This document shows positions 8,142 through 13,769 of a stretch of DNA of 13,769 bases, one piece after another. The stretch's first letter is position 1; each line of letters begins with the position of its first letter. Below the pieces are notes generated by a model. It was given only the letters and a program-made list of their open reading frames with translations, was not told the DNA's origin and made no database searches. The stretch lies in the NCBI GenBank assembly GCA_900556205.1, contig USNX01000012.1:1-13769 (forward strand), written 5' to 3'. The stretch is from an uncultured Collinsella sp. Its GTDB lineage: Bacteria > Actinomycetota > Coriobacteriia > Coriobacteriales > Coriobacteriaceae. The position numbers were made by a program, and so were the translations under genes.

Positions 8142-9798
8142 AGTGCTCCGTCATATGTTGGCCGTCGTGGTGATGTCCATGGCCGTCGTCTTCGCTTTTG
8201 CGATCGCCCCTGGAACGGCCCGTGCTGCCGACACCGGAGCCATTACGGTGGACGGTACAGTCGCGACACGTTACGACGCGTACCAGCTCTTTTCGGCGAC
8301 CGTTGTCGACGATGCCGATGCCGACCAAAAGGTCGCAACTGATGTAGCGTGGGCGAATGACACGGTTCGCCAAGCTGCCCTTCCCGTGCTTCATGATGCA
8401 GGGCTTGATAACTCGGCATCGACGGCGCAAGAGGCTGCCGAATGGATGAATGCCGACGGGCACATGACGACCACGCTAGCGGCAAAGCTTGCCCGTGCGA
8501 TTTACAATGCCGGTGCGCCTTCCGTGGCCCTTAACGCGGGCACGACGGCCGAGCTGCCCTGCGGCTACTGGCTCATCGTCGCCGACGATGACGCCATTTC
8601 CCAGGGCGAGGCCGGCACCGCGCCGATCATGGCCCTGGTGGGCGGCAGCGCCGTCACCGTCAAGCCCAAGGCCGCGACCCCCAAGGTCGCCAAGCACGTG
8701 CTGGAGGACGGCACCGCCGCCTGGCAGAAGGCCGCCGACGCCACGGTCGCCGACGACCTGTACTGGCGCCTCTCTGCCACGGTCCCGGCCGGGCTCACCG
8801 CCTACGACACCTATACGGTGCGGTTCGTCGACACCATGAGCGCGGGGCTCGACCCCTCCAAGGTCGCCGCGAGCATGCGCGTGTACGTGGCGGCGGGCGC
8901 GGACGGCGGCTTTGACGCCGTCTCGGCCGGCAAGGACGGCCGCGTCGGCACCGAGCCCGCGAAGGGCTGGACCGACATCACGGCCCAGTGCGCCACCAAG
9001 GTAGCGGCCGACGGCAAGACCTTCACCGTGCGCACCGGCGACCTCATCGCCGCGCTCGGCGGGGTCGACGCCTTCACCGCGGGCGCCCGCGTGGTTGCTG
9101 TCTACGATGCGCCGTTGGGGGCCAGCTGCAATAGGGGCGCTACCAAGGGCAACCCCAACGAGGTCTGCCTGCGCTACCCGCGCTCTCCTCTCGCCGACCA
9201 GTCCGGCGACGCCGGCTTCACCCGCACGCCGAGCGACGATGCGTGCGCCTACACCTGGGATCTCGCGCTCACCAAGCGCGGCAGCGACGGCGACAAGCCG
9301 CTTGCCGGGGCGGTCCTGAGCATCGCCGACGACCGCGGTCGCACACTGGCGGCCGACGGCACGTGGGATGCGGAGGGCAGGGCCACCGTCACCACGGGCG
9401 AGGACGGCCGCGTGACCGTCTCGGGCGTGGACTCGGGCAAGCTGGAGGTTCGCGAGCGCGAGGCGCCCAAGGGCTACACCGCCTTTGAGGGCACGCGCTC
9501 CGTGACGGTCAAGGCCGAGGGCCTGGACGTCGACCAAGTGGCCGCCGCCAAGCCCAAGCTCACCATCACGGCCGAGTCGCCCCTGCGCGCCGACAGCGCG
9601 GACGGGTCGACGGGCAGCCTGGAGGCGTCGCTCATCAACACGCCCACCGGCACACCCCCTAGCATTACCACCGGAGGCTTTATGCCCTCGACTGGCGATA
9701 TGGCAATGTACGCCGCGGCCGCCGCAGCGGTCGCCGGAGCCGCGCTCATCGTGGTCGCGCTCCTGGTCAAGCGGGGAGGTGGCAGCCATAAAGAGTAG
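8134..9798 (+). CDS. Second sortase-anchored pilin with isopeptide/Cna-B domains (MPSTG)
   Basis: I place the start at GTG 8134, giving 554 residues. It has SD GGAG (8122-8125) 8 nt upstream and yields a clean signal peptide (cleavage near ARA-A, residues 31-32). The in-frame ATG at 8059 lies deep in the adhesin gene and would add a second hydrophobic run. The gene overlaps the adhesin by 8 nt, so the two are translationally coupled. Domain order follows SpaA/FimA backbone pilins: an N-terminal D1 ending in GYWLIVAD, a linker with VTVKPK where Lys179 is the likely pilin-motif lysine, a D2 domain, and a Cna-B domain with E-box-like REREAPKGY (Glu441). The sorting signal is MPSTG (517-521) with a hydrophobic span and a basic tail. 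Five cysteines in the mature region are unusual for a pilin. G+C rises sharply after about 8530. It is paralogous to the next gene and could be a basal or minor pilin. Confidence 0.88.
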   Translation: MSKVLRHMLAVVVMSMAVVFAFAIAPGTARAADTGAITVDGTVATRYDAYQLFSATVVDDADADQKVATDVAWANDTVRQAALPVLHDAGLDNSASTAQEAAEWMNADGHMTTTLAAKLARAIYNAGAPSVALNAGTTAELPCGYWLIVADDDAISQGEAGTAPIMALVGGSAVTVKPKAATPKVAKHVLEDGTAAWQKAADATVADDLYWRLSATVPAGLTAYDTYTVRFVDTMSAGLDPSKVAASMRVYVAAGADGGFDAVSAGKDGRVGTEPAKGWTDITAQCATKVAADGKTFTVRTGDLIAALGGVDAFTAGARVVAVYDAPLGASCNRGATKGNPNEVCLRYPRSPLADQSGDAGFTRTPSDDACAYTWDLALTKRGSDGDKPLAGAVLSIADDRGRTLAADGTWDAEGRATVTTGEDGRVTVSGVDSGKLEVREREAPKGYTAFEGTRSVTVKAEGLDVDQVAAAKPKLTITAESPLRADSADGSTGSLEASLINTPTGTPPSITTGGFMPSTGDMAMYAAAAAAVAGAALIVVALLVKRGGGSHKE

Positions 9799-9906
9799 CT
9801 GGCAGCCCCACAGAGAGCGGGGCGAGACGTAGCGAAGTAGATGCTAAGACACAGACAGATGGTTTTAGATCAAATGGACTTCAAGCAGAAAGCAGAGGAA
9901 AAGAAG

Positions 9907-11706
9907 ATGAGTATGAGCAAGAACATCGCACGCCTGGCAGTAACCGCCGGCCTCACAGCAGCGCTGAGCTTTGGTGGTGTTATGGCGCCGGTGACCATGG
10001 CGTTTGCAGCTGAGGGCGGCAGTGCCACAAGCTATGTGCCGACGGCGACAACGATCGGCAACGTAACCATTACTGAGAGCACCTATGCCGACACCACGTT
10101 TAAGGGCATCCAGATTTTCAAGGCCACGGTGACACAGGATAAGGCTGATGCGGATGGCGATGGCACCGCTGAAGGAGATTGGAAAGCGGATGGCGATAAG
10201 ACGCTGTCTGATATCGACTGGGCATCTGATACCGTGAAGCACGCTGTGACCGGGGAATTTGCCGATGTTCCTGGTGCGCCTGGCGCAGATGCTGGAGCTC
10301 AGGCATGGGCCAAGTACATTAACGATAACAAGGGCAGCAATGTTGGCAAGGACGCTCGGGTTGATGCCGGCGGTACACTCGACAAAATCGCTAAGTCGCT
10401 TGAAAAACTGACGTGGAAAGACGCGAAGCAGGGCACCAAAGGGACCTTTGATGGAATTGACGCGGGCTACTGGCTCTTTGAGACAAAGTCGGTTGTTAAG
10501 ACTACTGGGGAAGATGGTAATGATGATGCTTACACCTCGCCGATCTTTACCATCGTCGGCGGCGCCGATGTAAATGCGGAGCCCAAGAAGGACGTCCCCA
10601 ATGTCACCAAGGCCGTCAAGGACAACAAGGACGGCAAGTGGGTTACGGACGACAGTAAAACTGTTTTCCAAGCTGCAAACAAGGCGGCTGACTCCGCTGC
10701 TGGTCAGCTGGTTGAGTATCAGCTTGCCGGTACTGTCGCGAGCAACATCAACACGTACATTAAGTACAGCTACACCTTCACGGACGAGCTTCCTCTCACG
10801 ATGGCTCCAGAGCTTGGCAATGACAACAAGCCCGTTGTCGAGGTTAAAATTGGCAAGAGCATCGTTAGTTCCGATTCCTACACCGTGTCTTACAGTACGG
10901 ATGGCGGCAAGAATACCCTGTCCGTCTCTTTTGATAATCTGAAAGAAGCCAAGGATTCCAACAACAACCCTATTACCGTTAACGGCGATTCGACGGTCTA
11001 TGTGAATTACAAGGCCAAGCTTGATCCTGAGAAGATTTCGGCAGACATGCTCGGTAAAGCACAGGAGAACAAGGTCAAACTGACCTACTCCAACAACCCG
11101 CACACTACTGACACCGGCACCACGGTCGATCACTCCGCCTACGACTACACCTACGGCATCGACGTTATCAAGGTCGGTAGCGATGCAGAAACTAAGCGTC
11201 TTGAGGGGGTCGAGTTCACGCTTCAAGAGAAAAACGGCGATACTGTTGAAGAGAAATATATCGACTCCAAGGGCGTGAAGCACGAGAAGACTGACAAGGT
11301 TACGCTCAAGACGGACAAGGACGGCAAGATCAACGTCATCGGTCTTGACGAGGGCACCTATATCCTCAAGGAGACCAAGCCTGCCCCTGGCTACAACAAC
11401 TCTGCTGCCAACGGTGTTACGTTTACCATTGCGCGTGGCACGCTTAAGCAAGACCGTTCTGATGTAATTCCTGAGGTAAATTCTGCCAATGTCACAGCTG
11501 CTGATGGCGTCGTGAAAGACAATAAGGCCACCGCTTCTACCGGTAAGCTCAGCTTCACCATTGTCGACCAGAAGGGCTCCGGCCTCCCGCTCACCGGTCT
11601 CAACGGCGTGACCTTCACTTGGATTGCTGGTGGTGCGGTGCTGTGCATTGGCGTGGCGCACCTCATCCGCAGCCGTAAGCAGGCTGAGGAGTCCGAGCAG
11701 GAGTAA
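9907..11706 (+). CDS. Major (backbone) fimbrial pilin, LPLTG-anchored
   Basis: The start is ATG 9907 (599 residues), chosen for SD AGAGGA (9894-9899) with 7-nt spacing and a normal signal peptide ending AFA-AEGG. The upstream in-frame ATG at 9841 has no SD and adds a charged stretch. Domains in order: D1, with GYWLFET before the linker; a linker NAEPKKDVPNVTK holding the candidate polymerisation lysine (Lys227 or Lys228); D2, with NTYIKYSYTFTDELP; and Cna-B with E-box YILKETKPAPGY (Glu489). The sorting signal is LPLTG (560-564), then a hydrophobic span and a charged tail. A class C sortase would join the linker lysine of one subunit to the LPLTG threonine of the next. It is 108 nt downstream of the second pilin with no terminator between them, and ends at a strong terminator. 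Of the three surface proteins it has the most canonical sorting motif, so it is the best candidate for the shaft. Confidence 0.92.
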   Translation: MSMSKNIARLAVTAGLTAALSFGGVMAPVTMAFAAEGGSATSYVPTATTIGNVTITESTYADTTFKGIQIFKATVTQDKADADGDGTAEGDWKADGDKTLSDIDWASDTVKHAVTGEFADVPGAPGADAGAQAWAKYINDNKGSNVGKDARVDAGGTLDKIAKSLEKLTWKDAKQGTKGTFDGIDAGYWLFETKSVVKTTGEDGNDDAYTSPIFTIVGGADVNAEPKKDVPNVTKAVKDNKDGKWVTDDSKTVFQAANKAADSAAGQLVEYQLAGTVASNINTYIKYSYTFTDELPLTMAPELGNDNKPVVEVKIGKSIVSSDSYTVSYSTDGGKNTLSVSFDNLKEAKDSNNNPITVNGDSTVYVNYKAKLDPEKISADMLGKAQENKVKLTYSNNPHTTDTGTTVDHSAYDYTYGIDVIKVGSDAETKRLEGVEFTLQEKNGDTVEEKYIDSKGVKHEKTDKVTLKTDKDGKINVIGLDEGTYILKETKPAPGYNNSAANGVTFTIARGTLKQDRSDVIPEVNSANVTAADGVVKDNKATASTGKLSFTIVDQKGSGLPLTGLNGVTFTWIAGGAVLCIGVAHLIRSRKQAEESEQE

Positions 11707-11712
11707 CGCTCG

Positions 11713-11737
11713 CCCACCCATCCCCTTGGCAGGTGGG
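11713..11737 (+). other. Short hairpin just after the backbone pilin
   Basis: CCCACC (11713-11718) and GGTGGG (11732-11737) form a 6-bp stem with a 13-nt loop, beginning 7 nt after the stop. There is no T-run after it, so it is not a terminator by itself. It could protect the pilin mRNA 3' end. Confidence 0.4.
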
Positions 11738-11806
11738 ATGTGATGGCCATGAGACTTGCGGACACTTTTCTCGTCCATCCACGTTCTTGCTTTGCCATTC
11801 TCTTTT

Positions 11807-11845
11807 CGGGGCAGATTCCGCGCTGGAGTTTGCCCCGTTCTTTTT
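11807..11845 (+). terminator. Intrinsic terminator of the pilin operon
   Basis: A 13-bp stem (11807-11819 with 11825-11837, including G-T pairs) on a 5-nt loop is followed by TTCTTTTT (11838-11845). This strong terminator ends the adhesin-pilin-pilin transcript before the duplicated cassette and the sortase. Confidence 0.85.
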
Positions 11846-11881
11846 GGACAACACAGGCAGCCTCCACCGTCCGATGCGGAC

Positions 11882-11974
11882 TCATCCGTCATCGCGTTTC
11901 TTGACTCGTATGAAGTTCGGTTTAAGGTCCGTAGGCGCACGCGCGGTGCGGACGGTAGAAGGCATTTGCGCCGC
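11882..11974 (+). pseudogene. Decapitated copy of the small basic membrane-protein gene
   Basis: These 31 codons encode SSVIAFLDSYEV and continue to HLRR. They differ from residues 15-45 of the intact protein at 12304 at only two positions (F to S and I to F); two other visible changes in the aligned codons are synonymous. Upstream there is no in-frame SD-ATG pair and no hydrophobic segment. Downstream the copy is 2 nt shorter, so the original stop is out of frame and reading would run on into the hairpin. It is therefore a relic, unless an upstream fusion is translated. The preserved reading frame suggests either recent loss or past selection. Confidence 0.6.
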
Positions 11975-11988
11975 GCGTGCAAGATTAG

Positions 11989-12016
11989 AATGCCCGTGGT
12001 TCGGAGTCCGGGCATT
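11989..12016 (+). terminator. Hairpin after the relic small gene
   Basis: AATGCCCG (11989-11996) pairs with CGGGCATT (12009-12016) around a 12-nt loop and is followed by TTAAC. It corresponds to the hairpin at 12458-12485 after the intact copy. The short T-tail makes it a weak terminator. Confidence 0.45.
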
Positions 12017-12059
12017 TAACAACACCGGAAACTGGTCGCCCGCGCTTTCGAACGCTTAC

Positions 12060-12113
12060 GCGGGGCGTCGTTTCCTGAAACGATTGTATCCCGGATCGCC
12101 CCGCCAATCCGGG
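12060..12113. other. Structured tail of cassette copy 1
   Basis: GCGGGGCG (12060-12067) is complementary to CGCCCCGC (12097-12104), which is also the loop of a second hairpin, CCCGGAT (12090-12096) with ATCCGGG (12107-12113). A small hairpin CGTTTC-CT-GAAACG (12069-12082) lies inside. The pairings form either a pseudoknot or two alternative folds. The equivalent elements in copy 2 are at 12531-12538, 12570-12577, 12563-12569 and 12580-12586. Confidence 0.4.
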
Positions 12114-12186
12114 CTGTTTTGAAAACGCAAATATGCCGGACAATGCGGTTGGGCTTCACTGTCCGAAGGATCGAGCGTATGACTAT

Positions 12187-12200
12187 CGAACAAATGTTTG
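12187..12200 (+). promoter_or_regulatory. Candidate LexA (SOS) box
   Basis: CGAACAAATGTTTG fits every defined position of the Gram-positive LexA/DinR consensus CGAACRNRYGTTYG. With the preceding T it also resembles the mycobacterial form TCGAAC-N4-GTTCGA at all but two positions. Its last three bases overlap the -35 box of the promoter at 12198-12226, where a bound LexA would block RNA polymerase. No other full match was found in the window. Confidence 0.65.
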
Positions 12201-12226
12201 TCAAAATCGCGTATACCAGCTGTAAG
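12198..12226 (+). promoter_or_regulatory. Promoter of the small basic membrane-protein gene
   Basis: TTGTCA (12198-12203) and TGTAAG (12221-12226) are separated by 17 nt. An alternative -10, TAAAAT, is at 12242-12247 but lacks a good -35. The -35 overlaps the candidate LexA box. Confidence 0.5.
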
Positions 12227-12227
12227 T

Positions 12228-12239
12228 GCGAGTACTCGC
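12228..12239. promoter_or_regulatory. Perfect 12-nt palindrome near the start point, possible second operator
   Basis: GCGAGTACTCGC is a perfect palindrome centred on the start point predicted from the promoter at 12198-12226, and directly before the alternative -10 TAAAAT. It could bind a second, unidentified regulator. As RNA its loop would be too small for a stable hairpin, so DNA recognition is more plausible. Confidence 0.4.
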
Positions 12240-12303
12240 GGTAAAATACCCTAGCGACGCATTCCGTGCGCGGGCGGCCGACGACTCGATCGGAGGTCCC
12301 CAA

Positions 12304-12456
12304 ATGCTGAAATTCCTTAACGCGCTCGCCGCCCTCGCGGCGGTGGGCTCGTTCGTCATCGCGTTTCTTGACTCGTATGAGGTTCGGATTAAGGTCCGTA
12401 GGCGCACGCGCGGTGCGGACGGCAGAAGGCATTTGCGCCGCAACAAGCGCAAATAA
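12304..12456 (+). CDS. Small basic single-pass membrane protein, probably SOS-regulated
   Basis: I do not recognise this 50-residue protein. Residues 1-22 (MLKFLNALAALAAVGSFVIA) form one hydrophobic segment. After FLDSYEV, residues 29-50 are extremely basic, with about a dozen Arg and Lys and runs such as VRRRTRG and RRNKRK, so the tail would stay in the cytoplasm near nucleic acid or membrane lipid. ATG 12304 has a perfect SD, GGAGGT at 12291-12296. An in-frame ATG at 12226 would add 26 residues and hide the hydrophobic start, so I reject it. A LexA-box promoter lies upstream and a hairpin follows the TAA directly. By analogy only, small SOS-induced membrane proteins include the division inhibitor SidA of Caulobacter and the toxin TisB of E. 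coli; I see no sequence similarity to either. A truncated copy lies upstream at 11882. Confidence 0.65.
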   Translation: MLKFLNALAALAAVGSFVIAFLDSYEVRIKVRRRTRGADGRRHLRRNKRK

Positions 12457-12610
12457 GAATGCCCGGGGGTAGGATCCCGGGCATTTAACAAAAGCTGAAA
12501 ACTAGGCCGCCCGCGCTCCCAAACATTTACGCGGGGTGCGTCGTTTTCTATTGATATTGTATCCCGAATCGCCCCGCCGATCCGGGACATTTTGAAAACT
12601 CAAATGCTGG
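12345..12610. repeat. Cassette repeat, copy 2 (intact)
   Basis: This is the counterpart of 11878-12137. It begins inside the small gene at the end of its hydrophobic segment and runs through the hairpin and the G+C-rich complementary tail to TTTTGAAAAC. Homology stops on both sides, so the promoter and N-terminal codons on the left and the sortase promoter region on the right are unique in the window. Confidence 0.8.
12458..12486 (+). terminator. Hairpin terminator of the small basic-protein gene
   Basis: A perfect 10-bp stem, AATGCCCGGG (12458-12467) with CCCGGGCATT (12476-12485), encloses an 8-nt loop and begins 2 nt after the stop codon. The T-tail is only three bases, so efficiency is uncertain, but the position is ideal for a short monocistronic transcript. 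Confidence 0.6.
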
Positions 12611-12673
12611 CTTATCCTCGACTGGACGGTGCAGTCTAGCTGCGTTGTCCGGCGTGGAAGCTCGCTAATCGGC

Positions 12674-12701
12674 TATTATTTGTTTAGACAACTTGAGTTG
12701 T
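12674..12701 (+). promoter_or_regulatory. Possible sortase promoter -10 and operator
   Basis: TATTAT (12674-12679) is a -10-like box with no good -35; the nearest, TTGTCC at 12645-12650, is 23 nt away. Just after the expected start point is the inverted repeat ACAACT-TG-AGTTGT (12688-12701). It ends 3 nt before the sortase SD (GGAG, 12705-12708), where a protein or fold could control expression. Confidence 0.4.
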
Positions 12702-12717
12702 AGAGGAGTGACCAGCG

Positions 12718-13644
12718 ATGGTGCAGGGCGCCAAACATATGAAGGGCAATAACGCCGCGGACAACGGCGGCTCAAGCCCTCAGCCCAAGCCCAAACGCCG
12801 TCGCAAGCGACTGCCGCGCTGGGCCGACCGGCTCATCACCATCGTCATCATCCTTATTGGCGTGGGCCTTATGACCTGGCCGTGGATCTTGGACCGGCTC
12901 GAGGCCTCGGGCGTGTTCAACCAGATCAGCACCGTGTCCAGCACCGTGGACGCGTTGTCTGCCGAAGAGCGTGAGCGCATCCTGCTCCAGGCGCGCTCCT
13001 TTAACGAACAGCTGGCGGGCGAGGCCACCGAGCTTCCCGCCGACCAGATCGAACCCTACGCCCAGCAGCTCATCTTTGACCGCGACCCCATGATGAGCTG
13101 GGTCGAGATCCCTTCCATCGATGTAAGCATGCCCATCTACCACGGCACGAGCGAAGAAGTCCTTATGGCGGGCGTCGGCCACCTGGAGGGCACGAGCCTG
13201 CCGGTGGGCGGGACCTCGACGCACTGCGTGCTCACTGCGCACTCGGGCATGCGCAACCTGAGCATGTTCGACGACATTCACTCGCTTGAGCCCGGCGACC
13301 TGGTGCTGCTGCACACCATGAACAAGACGCTCGCCTATAAGATGGTGGACTCCGAGGTGGTGCTGCCCGAGGAGATGGAGTCGCTGACCATCGAGCCTGG
13401 CGCCGACAAGGTGACGCTCGTCACCTGCACGCCCTACGGCGTGAACGACCATCGCCTGCTGGTGCATTGCGTGCGTACCAAGTACAACAAGAAGGACGTC
13501 GACAAGCAAAAGTCGCTGGCCGGCCGCCACTGGGGCAAGCGCGAGTTTGCCGTGCTCATCGTGGTCGTTGCCATTGTGCTGTTGCTGCCGGACATCGTGA
13601 TCCACGCGGTCCGCAAGCGCCGCAAGGCCAAGACCTCGGCATAG
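12718..13644 (+). CDS. srtC: Class C (pilin-polymerising) sortase
   Basis: The 308-residue membrane transpeptidase joins pilin subunits by isopeptide bonds outside the cell. It has a basic N-terminus, a TM helix at about 39-58, the extracellular sortase barrel, and a second TM helix at about 276-296 followed by RKRRKAK. Two TM helices are the class C hallmark. The catalytic triad is visible: His175 in LTAHSG, Cys237 in TLVTCTPYG and Arg246 in HRLLVHC. The lid region upstream contains DRDPMMSW, a DP-type lid whose aromatic residue is displaced compared with the usual DPF/DPW form. SD GGAG (12705-12708) supports the start. The substrates are presumably the pilins at 8134 and 9907 and the adhesin at 4401. 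It is separated from them by a terminator and the duplicated cassette, so it is probably regulated on its own. Confidence 0.93.
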   Translation: MVQGAKHMKGNNAADNGGSSPQPKPKRRRKRLPRWADRLITIVIILIGVGLMTWPWILDRLEASGVFNQISTVSSTVDALSAEERERILLQARSFNEQLAGEATELPADQIEPYAQQLIFDRDPMMSWVEIPSIDVSMPIYHGTSEEVLMAGVGHLEGTSLPVGGTSTHCVLTAHSGMRNLSMFDDIHSLEPGDLVLLHTMNKTLAYKMVDSEVVLPEEMESLTIEPGADKVTLVTCTPYGVNDHRLLVHCVRTKYNKKDVDKQKSLAGRHWGKREFAVLIVVVAIVLLLPDIVIHAVRKRRKAKTSA

Positions 13645-13723
13645 AAGTTGTCCCAAACCGCCGCCCTCGTTACGTTTTCGCTGCATTTGGGTAAAGTGTC
13701 TGCTCCAAGCCGGCGTTGCCCTG

Positions 13724-13729
13724 TATACT
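13724..13729 (+). promoter_or_regulatory. -10-like box before the next gene
   Basis: TATACT is a 5 of 6 match to the -10 consensus and lies about 40 nt before the ATG at 13765. No convincing -35 is seen at 16-18 nt, so this is a partial promoter call. No terminator is visible between the sortase stop and this box. Confidence 0.4.
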
Positions 13730-13764
13730 AGAGCGGTTTAACTGTTATGCGGAAGGGAGCGCCT

Positions 13765-13769
13765 ATGGC
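13765..13769 (+). CDS. Start of the next gene, cut by the window edge
   Basis: Only ATG and two further bases are present. The call rests on the strong SD GGAAGGGAG (13751-13759) 5 nt upstream and the -10-like box at 13724. The product cannot be known from this window. Confidence 0.5.

Larger units (their letters stand above)
11878..12137. repeat. Cassette repeat, copy 1 (degraded)
   Basis: This roughly 260-bp segment aligns along its length with 12345-12610, with many substitutions and small indels (offset 467 nt at the left end, 473 nt at the right). It carries the 3' part of the small basic-protein gene, a hairpin, and a structured tail ending in TTTTGAAAAC. It lacks the LexA box, promoter, SD and N-terminal codons that precede copy 2. 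Confidence 0.8.

Noticed and set aside
8476..9789. A 437-codon minus-strand open frame opposite the second pilin
   Set aside because: It is an artefact of the very G+C-rich third codon positions. The product is Gly/Arg/Ala-rich low-complexity sequence without motifs.
9841..9906. ATG 9841 as the start of the backbone pilin
   Set aside because: There is no SD, and the added 22 residues are charged and precede a complete signal peptide. ATG 9907 has AGAGGA at proper spacing.
9865..12015. A 716-codon minus-strand open frame through the backbone pilin
   Set aside because: It is antisense to a well-supported pilin and crosses the operon terminator. The product has no recognisable domain.
12556..12584. 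TACAAT on the minus strand in both cassettes as a promoter
   Set aside because: The -10-like box is shared, but at 16-18 nt upstream there is only a G+C-rich stretch with no -35 similarity.
12016..12590. Two minus-strand open frames sharing RIGGAIRDTI and NDAPR segments across the cassettes
   Set aside because: The similarity is explained by the DNA duplication. Neither has a good SD, both run through the plus-strand hairpins and the LexA promoter, and the plus-strand small gene has full expression signals.
543..13657. GTCCCAAA at 543-550 and again at 13650-13657 as ends of a mobile element
   Set aside because: An 8-mer shared in the same orientation without flanking similarity, inverted ends or a transposase gene is expected by chance.

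Overview
The window most likely comes from a Coriobacteriia genome, and a gut Collinsella is my best guess. This rests on the G+C-rich coding style with strong SD sequences, a class C sortase pilus locus, and a REP-like motif of a type I associate with that group. There is no rRNA or other marker gene to confirm it.

Positions 1-512 hold a terminator left by an upstream gene, then a tRNA group: tRNA-Ile(GAU), a strong hairpin, tRNA-Ala(UGC), and a second, identical tRNA-Ile(GAU), closed by a terminator. Positions 600-2022 hold three close co-directional genes: a DUF151 bifunctional-nuclease family protein, a small two-TM membrane protein and an acidic cytosolic protein. typA/bipA (2140-3978) follows, with its own terminator.

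Positions 4041-11845 are a surface-pilus operon. A REP-like hairpin and an AT-rich regulatory region lead into a 1246-residue sortase-anchored adhesin (LPEAG), likely the tip or accessory subunit. A second pilin (MPSTG) overlaps it by 8 nt and starts at a GTG. A backbone pilin (LPLTG) comes next, then a strong terminator. The matching class C sortase (12718-13644) is not in that transcription unit; it lies about 0.9 kb downstream.

The gap between backbone pilin and sortase is the most unusual part. It holds two copies of a roughly 260-bp cassette. The second copy encodes an intact, previously unlabelled 50-residue peptide with one hydrophobic segment and a very basic tail. It has a perfect SD and a promoter overlapped by a sequence that matches the Gram-positive LexA (SOS) box at every defined position. 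The first copy has lost its promoter, start and membrane segment and looks like a decapitated relic. An SOS-induced small membrane protein inside a pilus locus is the main candidate for something undescribed. The window ends at the first codon of another plus-strand gene (13765).
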